Source of the DNA: Cercis canadensis | Lineage: Eukaryota; Streptophyta; Magnoliopsida; Fabales; Fabaceae | Reading direction: 5' to 3' | NCBI GenBank assembly: GCA_003255065.1 | Contig: QAOA01003736.1 | Span: 880,226-944,225, forward strand | DNA: 64,000 nucleotides | Shown here: positions 11,844-23,566 of the stretch, one piece after another | Numbering within the stretch: position 1 is the stretch's first letter | Layout: the number at the start of each line of letters is the position of its first letter | Translations under genes and position numbers: made by a program | The notes under the pieces: model-generated | The model's input: the letters and a program-made list of their open reading frames with translations, nothing else | Database searches by the model: none | Told to the model about the DNA's origin: nothing

Positions 11844-14800
11844 ACCACAAAATGCAGGGCATTGCGGTGTCACTTTCTTCTTTAATCACGTGTTTCAAAC
11901 CTGTGATTCGAAACCCCATAGCTAAGCTTTCTCAACCTTCTCACTCCTTGTCTTCTCCATCAGCCTTTGATTTCCATTCTTTCAATGGACTCTCATGCCT
12001 GGAACTTTCACACCCACCCCCTTATTTGAGCGCTAGTGCTAAAAAATCTGCTTTTTTACTCATTTTGAGTCGAAAAAATGTAACTTTCAAGGTGGGGCCG
12101 TCTTCGGTGCCTGAGGCTAAAGGTGATGAACCCATTAAACCCAGTGCCCTGATTCAGAGTCTGAGGCTTGGGGCTATGTTCGGGATTTGGTACCTCTTGA
12201 ATATTTACTTCAACATCTACAACAAGCAGGTTCATCATCTGCATTATTCTCAATTTGATCTTAAGCTACTCCTTTTTCAGTATATTAATGTTGAGTTTTC
12301 CTCCTTGCTTGGAGTCCTGGAAAGTTGTTGTATTGTAGCAGACTCTCCACTTCTGTTTTAATTTGAATTCATAAATGTTATTCTTGGGGCATATCTTAAT
12401 GAAATTCTTGGAATTGAAAGGAAAGGAACATTTAGACAGAGAAAATTGAAATTTCAAACTCAGGCATGCATTGGTTCATGAAAGGAATTCTGGGTTTTTT
12501 GTTTTTTTTTTTTCCATACTTTTTTTTGTTGTTCTCAATTGATATGTACTTATTGTTTATTAGGTTCTAAAAGTCTATCCATTTCCAGCGACGGTAACAG
12601 CATTTCAGTTTGGCTTCGCTACATTGGTGATTAATTTGATCTGGACGTTTAATTTCCATCCCAGGCCAAAGATCACTCGTTCACAGGTACTTAAATAAAA
12701 ATGGATTAGTCTATTTAGTGGGGCTTTGTGTGCTTTGAACTCATACTGGTTATTCATGTACAAACTATATGTTCATTCTCAGCTTGCAGCAGTCCTTCCA
12801 CTGGCTGTGGCTCATACACTGGGAAACCTGTTGACCAACATTAGTCTTGGGAAGGTTGCTGTATCATTCACTCACACAATCAAAGCAATGGAACCTCTTT
12901 TCACAGTTGTTCTCTCTTCCCTGTTTCTTGGGGAGGTAATGTCAAAATCTTCATTTTCTTTTTTTCCATTTTTCTTTGTTGATGCTCTGCAGCCGTAGAG
13001 CATTTGATGCTTGTAGTTAATGTGGTCTTGCCGTGACTAATTGATGTCAATCAAGAATATTTGCTTCTCTTCAGTCATTCCAGACGGTGCTCCTCTTGCA
13101 ATTTACTATGCCCCATGTTGAGCGTTCTTCCTATTTCTGAATTTAGGGCCACAAAAATGGAATGAGAATCAGATAAAGAAGGATTACTAAATTCTATGAC
13201 CATTTATTTTCTTCTCTGTAGGATCTGACAGAGACAAATGAAATAAGAGGGCCTATGGACCATAATAGTAAATTCCTGCACATAACAACAAAAAGGCCCC
13301 AGTTTGAAATAGTAATGCTACGGGTGTTCCAATCCTACTTTTTTTTAAAAAAAAAAATAATTACCTGTACTGTAGAGAAGTTTGGTTATGAAGTGAGTGG
13401 AGTTCTCGCAACCGGACAGTATCGTCCGGAAATTCAAGACACATCAGATAAATCGTTTAAAATGTTTGAGCCATGAGCTACTTCGCTTCATGCCTACTTT
13501 ACAGAACATGATATTAATCCAAAAATAAAAAAGAGAAAAAGAGAAACATAGTATGTCTTTGGGAGATGCAGGGTCATAACTTGCTCATCAAATGTTCCAT
13601 AATCCATACTGAGGCATATGCACCCTATGCTACTCGAGTTACATATGATTGGTTTGAATTTCTTTTTTGTTTATGGACAGATAAAGACACCATACTTTTT
13701 CCTAAGCGCTTGAGCTATTTTGATAATTGGTGTTATGTCACCTTTATATATAGAAACTGTTATTTATAGATAGAAGATCATTTCTTTTTTTATAGAGATG
13801 CAATATCGCAATAGCTTGTGCTCTTCTGAAAATTTACTTTTTGTAGTCTGTAATACGTAGTGATGCATATACACCCTTTACCGCTCATTCATGTATCAAT
13901 GCTGAGTAATCTAATTGTTTAGTTATCTGACCTTCACTTTTAATCCTGCAATGCACACAGAGGCCCTCTTTCTGGGTGGTTTCTTCCCTTGTACCCATAG
14001 TAAGCGGGGTGGCATTGGCATCAATGAGTGAAGTCTCTTTCAATCGGTAAATGATTTTGCATGGAGGAGGTTCCTTGAGGGAACATTGCAAGATTCTTCT
14101 GATGAATATAGGATATTTAATAATATTATTTCAAGTGGTAATCTTGATTCTGATGTTTGACTTTTTCTATCTGAAAACAGGATTGGGTTCTATAGTGCTA
14201 TGGCATCTAACCTTACTAACCAATCACGTAATGTGTTAAGTAAAAAATTTATGGTCAATGAAGAGGTAAAATGCTTCCAAGATCTATATAGCGTATTAGC
14301 ACTTCATCTCTGTTGTGTTGTTTACAAATTAGTTCCTTTGTATTTGTTAACGAAGCTAATTAGGCTTGTTCCTGACAGGAAACTTTGGATAATATCAATC
14401 TCTTTTCAGTAATAACCATCATTTCCTTCATCTTGTTGGTCCCATTTGCTATTTGTGTGGAAGGCTTCAAGTTTACCCCTTCATACCTGCAATATGCTGT
14501 ATGTAGTATAAGAGTCACTGATTTTTTCTTTCCCCTTGTATACTTCGTCACTGAAAAAAAGAAAAAAAAAGTGTTATACGTAGTGTTCTCTCTTATCTAG
14601 GCAAGCCAGGGATTGAACGTTAAAGAGCTATGTGTGAGATCAGTTTTGGCTGGGTTCTGCTTCCACGCATATCAGCAGGTGAAGCCTTTATAATGTTTGT
14701 ATTGTTCTGTTTCGTTTATATGAATAATGGGTTTTTTCTCTTTATTGGATCCTCCTGTTAAGTATGATCCCCAGTGTTACAGTTCTTCTTGCTCCATGCT

Positions 14801-15521
14801 TCTGGTTTCCTCCTTTTTTCCCCTTCCTTTTCTTTCTTTTGTTTTTCAAGAAAGAAAATTTATAAGGGTATATGCAATGGTGCAGTTTAATCTTAAAGTT
14901 TGAAGTCCAGGTAAAATTCTTCTGAAAAACAAAGGGTAGTTAATCAGGAGATTTGACATCAATAACTGAGAACATTCTGCAAATTAAACTTACCAAGTAT
15001 CTCGTCAGTTTTCTAACACATAGAAAAAGGGTTTTCCATTGTTTGACACAAAATTGTGAATGTTCCTCTGAGATTAGAGGCAATATATCTTCATTGTTTG
15101 ACACTTAATGTTTGGATGACCTGTTCAAATTAACTCAATAGACAATATTGGTGATTCTACAGTATTGTATTTTATAGTATAACTTTGTTAGTGTTTATAT
15201 GTTTGGTGACAGGTTTCTTATGGGATATTACACATGGTGTCCCCCGTGACTCACTCAGTTGGAAATTGTGTGAAGCGTGTAGTTGTGATAGTCTCCTCTG
15301 TTATCTTCTTCCAAACTCCTGTCTCCCCCATCAACACACTTGGTAACTCGCTCCCTCATGCTCATGTCTTACCCTATAATATATTAAGTCATATTTGAAT
15401 TCTTCACTTTCCTCACATTCTTGTGACTTATGTTGTGACTGCAGGTACTGCAGTGGCGCTTGCCGGAGTTTACTTGTATTCAAGGGCAAAGCGGATAAAG
15501 CCAAAGGCAAACATTGCCTAA
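11840..15521 (+). CDS. PPT: Phosphoenolpyruvate/phosphate translocator, plastid inner envelope
   Basis: Nine exons: 11840-12229, 12564-12686, 12783-12935, 13961-14046, 14181-14265, 14379-14498, 14601-14678, 15213-15342 and 15445-15521. All are GT-AG and in phase, giving 413 residues, the usual length for this family. Residues 1 to about 85 are Ser/Thr-rich and act as a plastid transit peptide. The rest is the triose-phosphate-translocator fold with about 8-10 membrane segments. PPT signatures include [53 protein letters not shown] and [13 protein letters not shown]. The protein exchanges PEP for phosphate, feeding the shikimate pathway and fatty-acid synthesis in plastids. One oddity: the codon spanning exons 4 and 5 is CGG (Arg) in SFN-R-IGF, where I remember Trp. 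No in-frame ATG lies just upstream, so 11840 is chosen as start. Confidence 0.95.
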
Positions 15522-16532
15522 CCATAACCATCACTAAGGAGGAAAAGGAGCTAGTGAGATAGAAAACTCACTCTGACTGTAAGCAGATGAATTCAGCCAA
15601 AGATTTTCTGTTTGTCAATCATTCACTTCTTGCTGCTCTTTCTTGAATGGAATCAGAAGAAGCTTCTCCCTCATCTTAATCAAATTTTGAAGTCTTTATC
15701 TATCGCTATACACCAAGTTGAAATGCAACTCTAATTAGGCTATAAAGTTTCCTCTTGTGTACATAAAAACATCAATTAATGTCTCACGAAAGGGTTTAAC
15801 ACGTAGTTACAACTTAAAATGAAGCAACCTATTTATGTTTGAAATGTCTGTTAAGTCATATTATAATTTAATTGATTAAATTTATGATTTCTCTTACTTT
15901 TATTATGGTTGTACATCTTTTCTTGTTGACATAGATATAGATTGGACGGGAATAAATTTAAATTCATTCTATTTATAATTTGTAAATTCAGTGCTCTAAA
16001 TCTTTAATTTTCTAATGACTTCTTTGACGAATGGTTTTTTGCTTCAATCATTGAAATTTAACAATTTTAGTAATTTCAATATTGAAAATTTAAGTTAACT
16101 TGTAGAGCACAAAGTTGATATAATATACTTGATGCTTAATTGGATAAGCATAGTGTAAATTTCCATTATATATCACGTTTGACATTAATACCAAACATCA
16201 CATCTTTGTATAAACGATTTATCAAATATTTTTTTATATTAATCATGGTATTCATCAATCACAATTAACCAAAACGAGTCCATTTCTTCTTTTACAATTT
16301 TAACAAATTCATTAATATGTAATAATAGCTGGAATACTAATCCTATAAAAAGATGACATTATACTACTTATATATAAGAGGAGAAGAAAACAAAAAGAAA
16401 AAGGTACCAAAAAATAAAGTAAGAGGAGCAGGCGAATAAGGTCTACCTTACTATTATGTGCTTTTTTTTTTTTGCTTTTTAATTTATATATATATATATA
16501 TATATATGCTATTGCTCTAGTCCGGTTGTTGG
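15522..16532. other. Translocator 3' UTR and gene-free stretch
   Basis: No coding sequence is supported. A (TA)n microsatellite of about 24 bp lies near 16484-16507 and a poly-T tract just before it. Confidence 0.6.
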
Positions 16533-17436
16533 AGGAAACTATAGGCACTTTGACCGAATAAATGTAAAAGGGAAAGTTAATTACACATATGGGATAGTCA
16601 GAAACATAAATACTTAAATAATGTAGTTTGAAACAAAATTAAAAAAAAAAAAAAAAACATTTCGTCAGTAGCGGGGCCCATAGACGCGTCGTGGGGCTTG
16701 CGGTGCATGCTGATTAGACGCACCGTGAGGCCCACGGCGCGTCTCTTCTTGTCGTGACTGCAGTTGTGTGTGTGCAGTTGTGCTTTCTTGGGCTCAATGA
16801 GCATAATCAAATAGAGTTGGTGTCAACCAGAAAAAGAAAAGGTCGTTTATTGAAGACTATTAAATCAGTCTTCAACGACAACAAATCAAGCATTAATGAC
16901 AATGGAGCAGCTGGATCAGCAAGGATCCTTCTTGAGAGATTGTTTGAGCAGACACAGAAGCTGGAAGAGCATATGATAGGAGAATCCGGTGATTTTCAGG
17001 ATTTTCACCTTGGGCTTAACCTACAAGTCTTGGAGTCAGATCTTGAGGCAATACTGATAGCCTTAAAGAAAAAGGAAGAACATCTGGAGGAAGCAAAGAG
17101 GATGGTTTTGTTGGAAAATAGTAAATTAAAGCATGCAAAGGAGGAATTGGAGCGGCAGGAGAGAGAATTTGCAGCTGCTTGCTCTAAGTATGAAAAACTA
17201 GAGGAGGAATTGAAGGAGGCTAATCATACAAGCCATGCTCCTAGTCATGACAAGAAGAGACGCGCCGTGGACCCCACGGCGCGTCTGTGGGCCCCGCTAC
17301 TGACGAAATATTTTTTTATTTTTAATTTTTAATTTTTTTCAAATTACATTATTTAGGTATTTATGTTTCTGACTATCCCATATGTGTAATTAATTTTCCC
17401 TTTTGCATTTATTCGGTCAAAGTGCAGGAAACTATA
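16533..17436. mobile_element. Pack-MULE-like element with long inverted ends and a captured coding fragment
   Basis: The element is about 16544-17425 (882 bp). Its ends are inverted, beginning GCACTTTGACCGAATAAATG on the left and mirrored on the right. Left end is about 217 bp (to 16761), right about 183 bp (from 17243); the left arm has about 35 extra bp in its GC-rich inner part. The outer halves include ATTACACATATGGGATAGTC and the inner halves CGTCAGTAGCGGGGCCCA with GACGCGCCGTGGG. The direct repeat AGGAAACTATA (11 bp) flanks it at 16533-16543 and 17426-17436. Long inverted ends plus a 9-11 bp duplication point to the Mutator superfamily. The interior carries a coding fragment rather than a transposase. 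Confidence 0.9.
16762..17242 (+). pseudogene. Captured coiled-coil gene fragment inside the Mutator-like element
   Basis: An uninterrupted frame of about 160 codons runs through the interior and reads into both inverted ends. It contains DFQDFHLGLNLQVLESDLEA, LKKKEEHLEEAKRMVLLENS and ELERQEREFAAACSKYEKLE, a heptad-like coiled coil rich in Glu, Lys and Leu. The first in-frame ATG is only near 16970, so no complete protein is encoded. I do not recognise the parent gene; the LESDLEA..LKKKEE..EAKRMVLLE pattern suggests a plant coiled-coil protein. The lack of stops suggests recent capture or selection. Confidence 0.7.
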
Positions 17437-17719
17437 TTTGGAAATTTCTAGAGTTTATTGTAAAAATTAACAATCGGTAGTTATATATAAAAACTTTATT
17501 TTGCATAGTTAAAAAGATCACCATATACATGAGATACTGAGGTTTTTCTTTTCTTTTCTGTTTTGTCAAATAAGGTTTTTCTTTTTATTATTACCATTTT
17601 TGGTAACATCAACTTTACTAAATAATGAAGTATGTTTTTATCAAAGGAAGAGAAATTAAAAGCTGAAGTCGTCTTTCAAAGTAAGCATCATTTCGAAAAG
17701 CACCCAACAAAGTGCCATT

Positions 17720-17765
<46 letters not shown>

Positions 17766-19064
17766 TGGTGTGTAAGAAAGTTTAAGGTGATAAGAGGTTA
17801 CTTATAATTATAAGATTATGACATGTCATAAGTCTTAGCGATGACTTACAGTGATACTTACATATTATTTACTAAAAGGGGACTGTTAGTAATAGAATTC
17901 AAACCTAAGACCTTATTTGAGTAAGCAGTTTATTTAAACGCTTCTATAAGAAGCTTTATGTGAGAAACTCTTATATAATAAACTCATTTTAAATTAAGTT
18001 ATTTAGTGTTTTGATATATAATTAGAGATTCTAAAATTTAAAACAAAATGAATATTTTGTTCTAAAATTTTCACTATTATTTGGGGATATTATTGTCCCA
18101 ATTTTTTTTCAAAACACTATCGATTAAGCTGTTATGAGATTTTAAAAGGGCTTTTTCTTAAAATCTCAAAAAAATAATTTCATAAAATAAGTTAAAAATA
18201 ATTTTTTGGAGGGTAATAAGTTGTTTACATAAAATTATCCAAACATAATATTATCTGCATATATGCATTTATGATAGTAGAGAAGTTCCAATAAGGTAGA
18301 AGTTATGCTATCAAACGAGACTTACAAGTGAAGGGCTTCAATTCTTATCAGTTGAGCCAACTCATTGGCAAGTTCCATTAGTTTTTTATAAGTAGTTTTC
18401 TATTATTAGTTTATTATTAAACACTTAAAGCTGATATATACTACTAATAAACATAAATGTAAGTATCTATTGAAATTTGAAAGTAACATAGTGAAATCTT
18501 ACTAAAGATTACCTGCTTTTGCATAGGCTAAACTGATCCTTTCTTTAAAAATAAAATTTTCAACTTATTATGCCCCTCTTTGAGTTTAGCTGATAATTTT
18601 CTTTTAAAAATAAGAACTTACCAATGTCTAGTGATCATGATACCAATATGCGATATATAAAAGAAAAGAAAGATTATAATTTAACTTGATATAGAAACAA
18701 ATAAATATCCTTCAATTTCTTTTTAAAAAATTAAAAGAGCCATACAGAAATAAATTTAATGGCCGAACAAGTATTTTGTTTAGGGTAAAACCATGAATTT
18801 TGCGCTTTTCCAAGAGATGTATGTTTGATACACAATTTTAAATAGCGTCTCAACAATAACTTTTCAATAAACTTAAAAACGAGAATTAGATATCCAAATA
18901 AAGAAGATTAATATATGTTTATAATCAATGATTTTTTAAAAAACTTGTCATTTTTCAAAAACATATTATAAAAAGGAGGATAGTGATGGTTGGGAGGGCG
19001 CAGCGGATGGGTTGACGACGGTGAACTACACATCTAGCTTATTAATTATTAATATATATATGAA
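17437..19064. other. Gene-free AT-rich stretch between two Mutator-like elements
   Basis: No gene seen. It contains a poly-T run at about 17719-17764 and diverged transposon-like AT-rich DNA without definable ends. Confidence 0.6.
17719..17764. repeat. Poly-T tract of about 46 bp
   Basis: An almost pure run of T. Length in such tracts is unreliable in assemblies. Confidence 0.9.
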
Positions 19065-19622
19065 CCTTAACTTGGTCTTTTGACTCAAAAATTGTAGTTT
19101 TAAAAAGTTATTACTGAAATATAACACATTTAAAAGTATTTACACAAATATTATAATTTTTTAAAATTCAAAAAAAAAAAACTTGTTTGCAAGTGGTGGA
19201 CCCTCCGAACACGCTGTGAGCCAATTAGCATGTCCCAATTTTGTAATTATTCCCTTTGCCTAAACTGTTAGCATCCATTTCTATTTCTCTTTCTCACTAT
19301 CCATCAGCGGCCCTCGCCTCCCCTCCCCTCCCCTCCTTTCTTTTTCTTTTTCCACCCCTTTCTTTTTGTTTCCAAAGGTCAAAGTTTTTAAAACAAAGGC
19401 AGAGTTGAAGTGGGACACGCCAGTTGAGCTGTGGCATGTCCCGTGAGAACACGCCAACTGGCCCGTGGTGTGTCCGGTAGGGCCCACCACCTGTGAAAAC
19501 ATTTTTTTTTGGTTTTTGAATTTTAAAAATTTATAATATTTATGTAAATACTTTCAAATGTGTTATATTTCGGTAATAACTTTTTAAAACTGCAATTTTT
19601 GAGTCAAAAGGCCCCTTAACTT
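19065..19622. mobile_element. Mutator-like element with 9-bp target duplication
   Basis: Element 19074-19613 (540 bp), flanked on both sides by CCTTAACTT (19065-19073 and 19614-19622). Ends are inverted over roughly 130 bp: left GGTCTTTTGACTCAAAAATT, right (reverse complement) GGCCTTTTGACTCAAAAATT. Shared inner blocks include AAAAAGTTATTAC and AATATAACACATTT. Behind the AT-rich arms lie GC-rich motifs such as ACACGCCAGTTGAG and GTGTCCGGTAGGGCCC. The centre (about 19230-19400) is a C/T-rich stretch that resembles a plant leader or promoter, but no protein is recognised. Confidence 0.9.
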
Positions 19623-20023
19623 AGGGTAATTATAACTTTTACAATCCCATTGGAAATCTTGTGCATAAGGCCAATTAGTTCATACCACAAATAAAATTGA
19701 CTATTAGGATGATGTGTGTTGTTTATTTTATTTATGATTGATATATATATATATATATATAAAATAATGTAATGTTGAAGAGTTAAAAGAATGAGAAAAA
19801 TGAAATAGAGTAATACTTTCCTTATTTTCAACCGAAATTGTATTACACCCTAATTCACAATAATAGGAGTTTTGAAGTGCAGTGACATTCATTTCTATAC
19901 CAAATATGAATCCGTGCATGGAGGCTGGAGTAAATGAAAGCTTCAAATTGCATGTCGTTTATGCATGATACGTACGTACATGAAATTTTATGCGCGAAGG
20001 ATTATATATATATATACGGGGAT

Positions 20024-20224
20024 TCTATGATACTACGTAAGTATGTTATATTACACTAACGTGACAGACATATATAATTTTTATATTTTATTATATATAA
20101 AATATAATTTATTTAATTTTTTAAACAAACTTAAAAACAGTTAATTTGTACACATGTCATTCATTTATTGATTATTTCTATGTAGTATGACATACTACAT
20201 AAATACTAAAAATATTTAAGAAAC

Positions 20225-20231
<7 letters not shown>
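20024..20231. repeat. AT-rich MITE-like repeat, copy 2
   Basis: Reverse-complement match to 6256-6470. One end contains a short palindrome GTAGTATGACATACTAC. Terminal inverted repeats are imperfect and no target duplication was settled. Confidence 0.5.
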
Positions 20232-20257
<26 letters not shown>

Positions 20258-20835
20258 AGTTTGTTATGAACACTGTTCTAAAACATATAGCTATAGCGTA
20301 CCTAAAAGGGTTACTCTTTTCCATTTGTGAAAAATGCCTCTGATTTGTAGATGAAACTGCTAAAATTTTATTCCTGACTTTTTATTTTTTGACTTTTAGT
20401 TTTTACTATTATATATCCCGCAAAATATCATAAAAATATGAAGAAAATGCATTAGAAGATGGACTCAGATTCTCAATAATAAAAATAATAATAATAAAAT
20501 AAATATGGACTTAGATAATAGTGGTGCCATCATATGACTGAAAAATAAAACATGGTTTTAATTACAACAATATCTTATAACCAATTAAGAAAGAAAAAAT
20601 ACCACATTATATGTGAGAAGGACTCAAACCTACAGCATAGGACAACTTCCTTACAAAGACAATGCATAAAACCACTTACGCTAACCCCCTCCACCCTACC
20701 ATATATATGTTTTCTATAAATAATAAAATGAATGATCATTAATAATTATGACATTGTAATGCATATATACACCCAAAAAAAGTATCATTTTTACATATTA
20801 GATAAAAAGATTAATTCAAGAGTTAGTTTTAGGAT

Positions 20836-21560
20836 CTTTTTTTTTTTTTTTTTTATTGACANTTTTTTTTTTAATTGACAATACCTGATTTGGAGAAATT
20901 TTGAACCAATTCAGAGTTTGAAACTCATTAATTATGGTCATGCGCTGTCAAATAGATATGGATAACATTTGGACAGATGAATGCTTATATATTACATGAG
21001 GTAGGTAGGTCAAAAAAGAAATTAGACAACGATAAAGATGCTTATACCATATATTATAATTAACCATATTCATATAATTACACGAGTCAAAACAAGTAAA
21101 TGTTCATTTTTAATTTTAAATTAACTACCATGTAAGCATATATGTATATATTTATTTGCGCATATACATTATATATATATATATATATATATATATGATC
21201 ATTGTTCTAATCATTCATATAAGGATATAAGGTATACCTAAAATTCGCTTCTTTTTTCATTTGCAAAGGATGCCTATCATTATCAAATTATGGAAAACAA
21301 ATTTTGTAAAACCAAATATTATAATATTAGACAAAAAGAGAGCTAGGATAAACTCAATATGGGCCCTCTTTGAGAGCTCTTTTTATTTGATTTTGAGCCA
21401 AATCTCGAACTGAACCAACCCAACTCAGAAGACTTATCAATTAAAAGCCACAAAACCAAGCAACTTGTCAGCTTGGTTTTGGAGGACGTACGTCCAAATC
21501 TTGAAGAGAGAAGAATATCATGAAAAACAACATCAATTGTTTTATATCCTGGTTAGTTCT
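20836..21560. repeat. Local dispersed repeat, longest copy
   Basis: Shares ordered blocks with 22600-23170, with 21789-21956 and with 24921-25200 inside the MYB intron, and a short piece with 20250-20400. Shared blocks include TTGACAATA, CAAATAGATAYGGA-like text, AAATGTTCATTTTT followed by TTAAATTAACTACC, GAGCCAAATCTC, and TTGAAGAGAGAAGAATAT. Divergence is about 15-25% by eye. Confidence 0.7.
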
Positions 21561-22599
21561 AGATGAAGCATAATTTATAAAAATACTTAATTAATTTAGT
21601 GCGCGAAACCCAACATAAAATTATGCATTGTCTTATATGTACATAACAACTCTGTTACCAAAGGCAAGGTCTAGACCACATTGTAACCCTTACATTTTTG
21701 TTTATGTAACACAATAAAATGATTGAAATGCATATATATATACAACAAAAATGATCAAATATCATTTTACATGTTACAGTAAATTATTACAAGTTAGTTC
21801 TAGGATTTAACAATTCATTTTGTTGTTGAAAATAATTTAGAAAAATATTGAATTTGTTAAGAACTTGCAACCCAACAAATAATAATGTGTTGTCATACAT
21901 GCATTGACAATATTTAGACAGATATGAATGTTCACATATTACATGTGAAATTAGATAACAGCCTAGAAAGCACCGAAATGTGCGTTTTTGGGACATACAT
22001 GTTTTGGGTACACTTCTGAAATGTGAAACGTGTCTCCTTCACCGAAACGCCAACTTTTTTTTTTAATTTTCTGTTTGCTGTCATGGATGACAATGATCTC
22101 AAATCTGCGTTTGGTTTCATCCATGATTTCATGTTCTGCCAAGCTCTATTGCTGGTTGCTGTTACTTTTGGGATTGGGACCTTGAGCACTGTTTAGAGCC
22201 CATCCTCGCAATCAAGGTTAGGACACAGCTTCTTCATCAGAGAACAGAGGATCGTATTTGATTTGATGAAACCATGAAGTATGAACGAAGAGCTTGGCAG
22301 CAACCAGCAACAGAGGAGCGTATTTGAGACAACAAGGCGTGCGTTTGTCTATGAACGAAACTGGGAAAAGAAACATTATACCAACCCAAGTATGGGGCCC
22401 TTTGCAACGTGGTCCGCTTTGTCCATGTCGTGTTCGCATGCCTTAGTGCATATGTTACTGTTTTATTATCTATTTTTTTTTATTATTATTACCGTAATTT
22501 TTGATGATTTTAGTTAAATTTCTCATTCTAAATAGAGTATGTGTCAATTCTATTTGATATATATATATATAATTCATATGTATGACGTAACCTATTTTT

Positions 22600-23170
22600 T
22601 AAAAAATGTCATACCAACATTTTGTACATGTACCCATACATGTTCTACATAAATAACAATAAAGGTGCTACGTCATATTTCCATACATACAAAAACACGC
22701 GTCAAAAGATATAAATGTTCATTTTTCTTTAAATTAACTACCATATATATATATATATATATTTATGCATTTAATTTCATATATATGTATATACATTTTA
22801 TATATAGAAGTTTGGTATGAAGAACATTGTTCTAATAATTTATATAGCTAGCGTACCTAAATTTATTTGTACATTTTTTTTTATTTGCAAAAGATGCTTA
22901 TGATTTGAAAATAATGGGGAGAATATACTAAAATTTGTAAGACATATTAATGAGATACAAAAAGAGGATAAGCTCAAATAGGCCCCTTCTGAGAACTCTT
23001 TTCATTTATTTTTAAGCCAAATCTCAAATTCAACCAATGGAACTAAGAAGACTTTCAAAACCCACAAATTAAGCCAATCAACAGTACAGCTTGGTGTTGG
23101 AGAAGGCACGTGGAAAATTTGAAGAGAGAAGAATATAATGAAAACGACATTGTTTTATACTCAGATTGTT
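22600..23170. repeat. Local dispersed repeat, second long copy
   Basis: Parallels 21050-21550: ACACGCGTCAAAAGATATAA, TAAATTAACTACCATATAT, ATTTGCAAAAGATGCTTATG, AAGCCAAATCTCAAATTC and TTGAAGAGAGAAGAATATAA occur in the same order. Confidence 0.7.
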
Positions 23171-23566
23171 CTGATTTTGTTCAGACGGTTCAGAACTTTT
23201 GTGATAAATAACTCAAGATAACAGAATAAACTAACCCAATATGGAACACATAGAAAATGGAAATAGACAGTTATATATATAGAAAAGAGTTCAGATGACT
23301 AAGGCACTGTCTACACCAAAAGTTGGCCATACGAGTCCTAACACAGTATAGATGCCTCAATTACAGCCGAAAGGAACCCAAACAAAAGAAAAATAAAAAG
23401 ACGATAATGTCCCTTACCCTCAAAAAGGGACCAGAACAGAAACAAGACATCATAAAATAAACATAGGAAGACATCACGGAGTGACATCCATGGCTAGCTA
23501 ATAACTAGCTAGCTTCTAACTACAACTTGCCAAAACCCTTTTGAGAAGCGCAGAGAGAGAGAGAGT

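Larger units (their letters stand above)
19623..23566. other. Repeat-rich, gene-free stretch right of the MYB gene 3' end
   Basis: No gene is supported over about 3.9 kb. It holds several copies of a local repeat family (around 20250-20400, 20836-21560, 21789-21956 and 22600-23170), a MITE-like repeat (20024-20231), and (TA)n microsatellites near 19738, 20230, 21170 and 22742. Between 22003 and 22450 there is a less AT-rich block with partial inverted similarity but no clear ends. Confidence 0.6.

Noticed and set aside
22003..22450. Possible inverted-repeat element (AAGCTC..GCTGGTTGCTG on one side, GAGCTTGGCAGCAACCAGC on the other)
   Set aside because: The inverted match is short and imperfect, and no flanking duplication was found, so no element is called.
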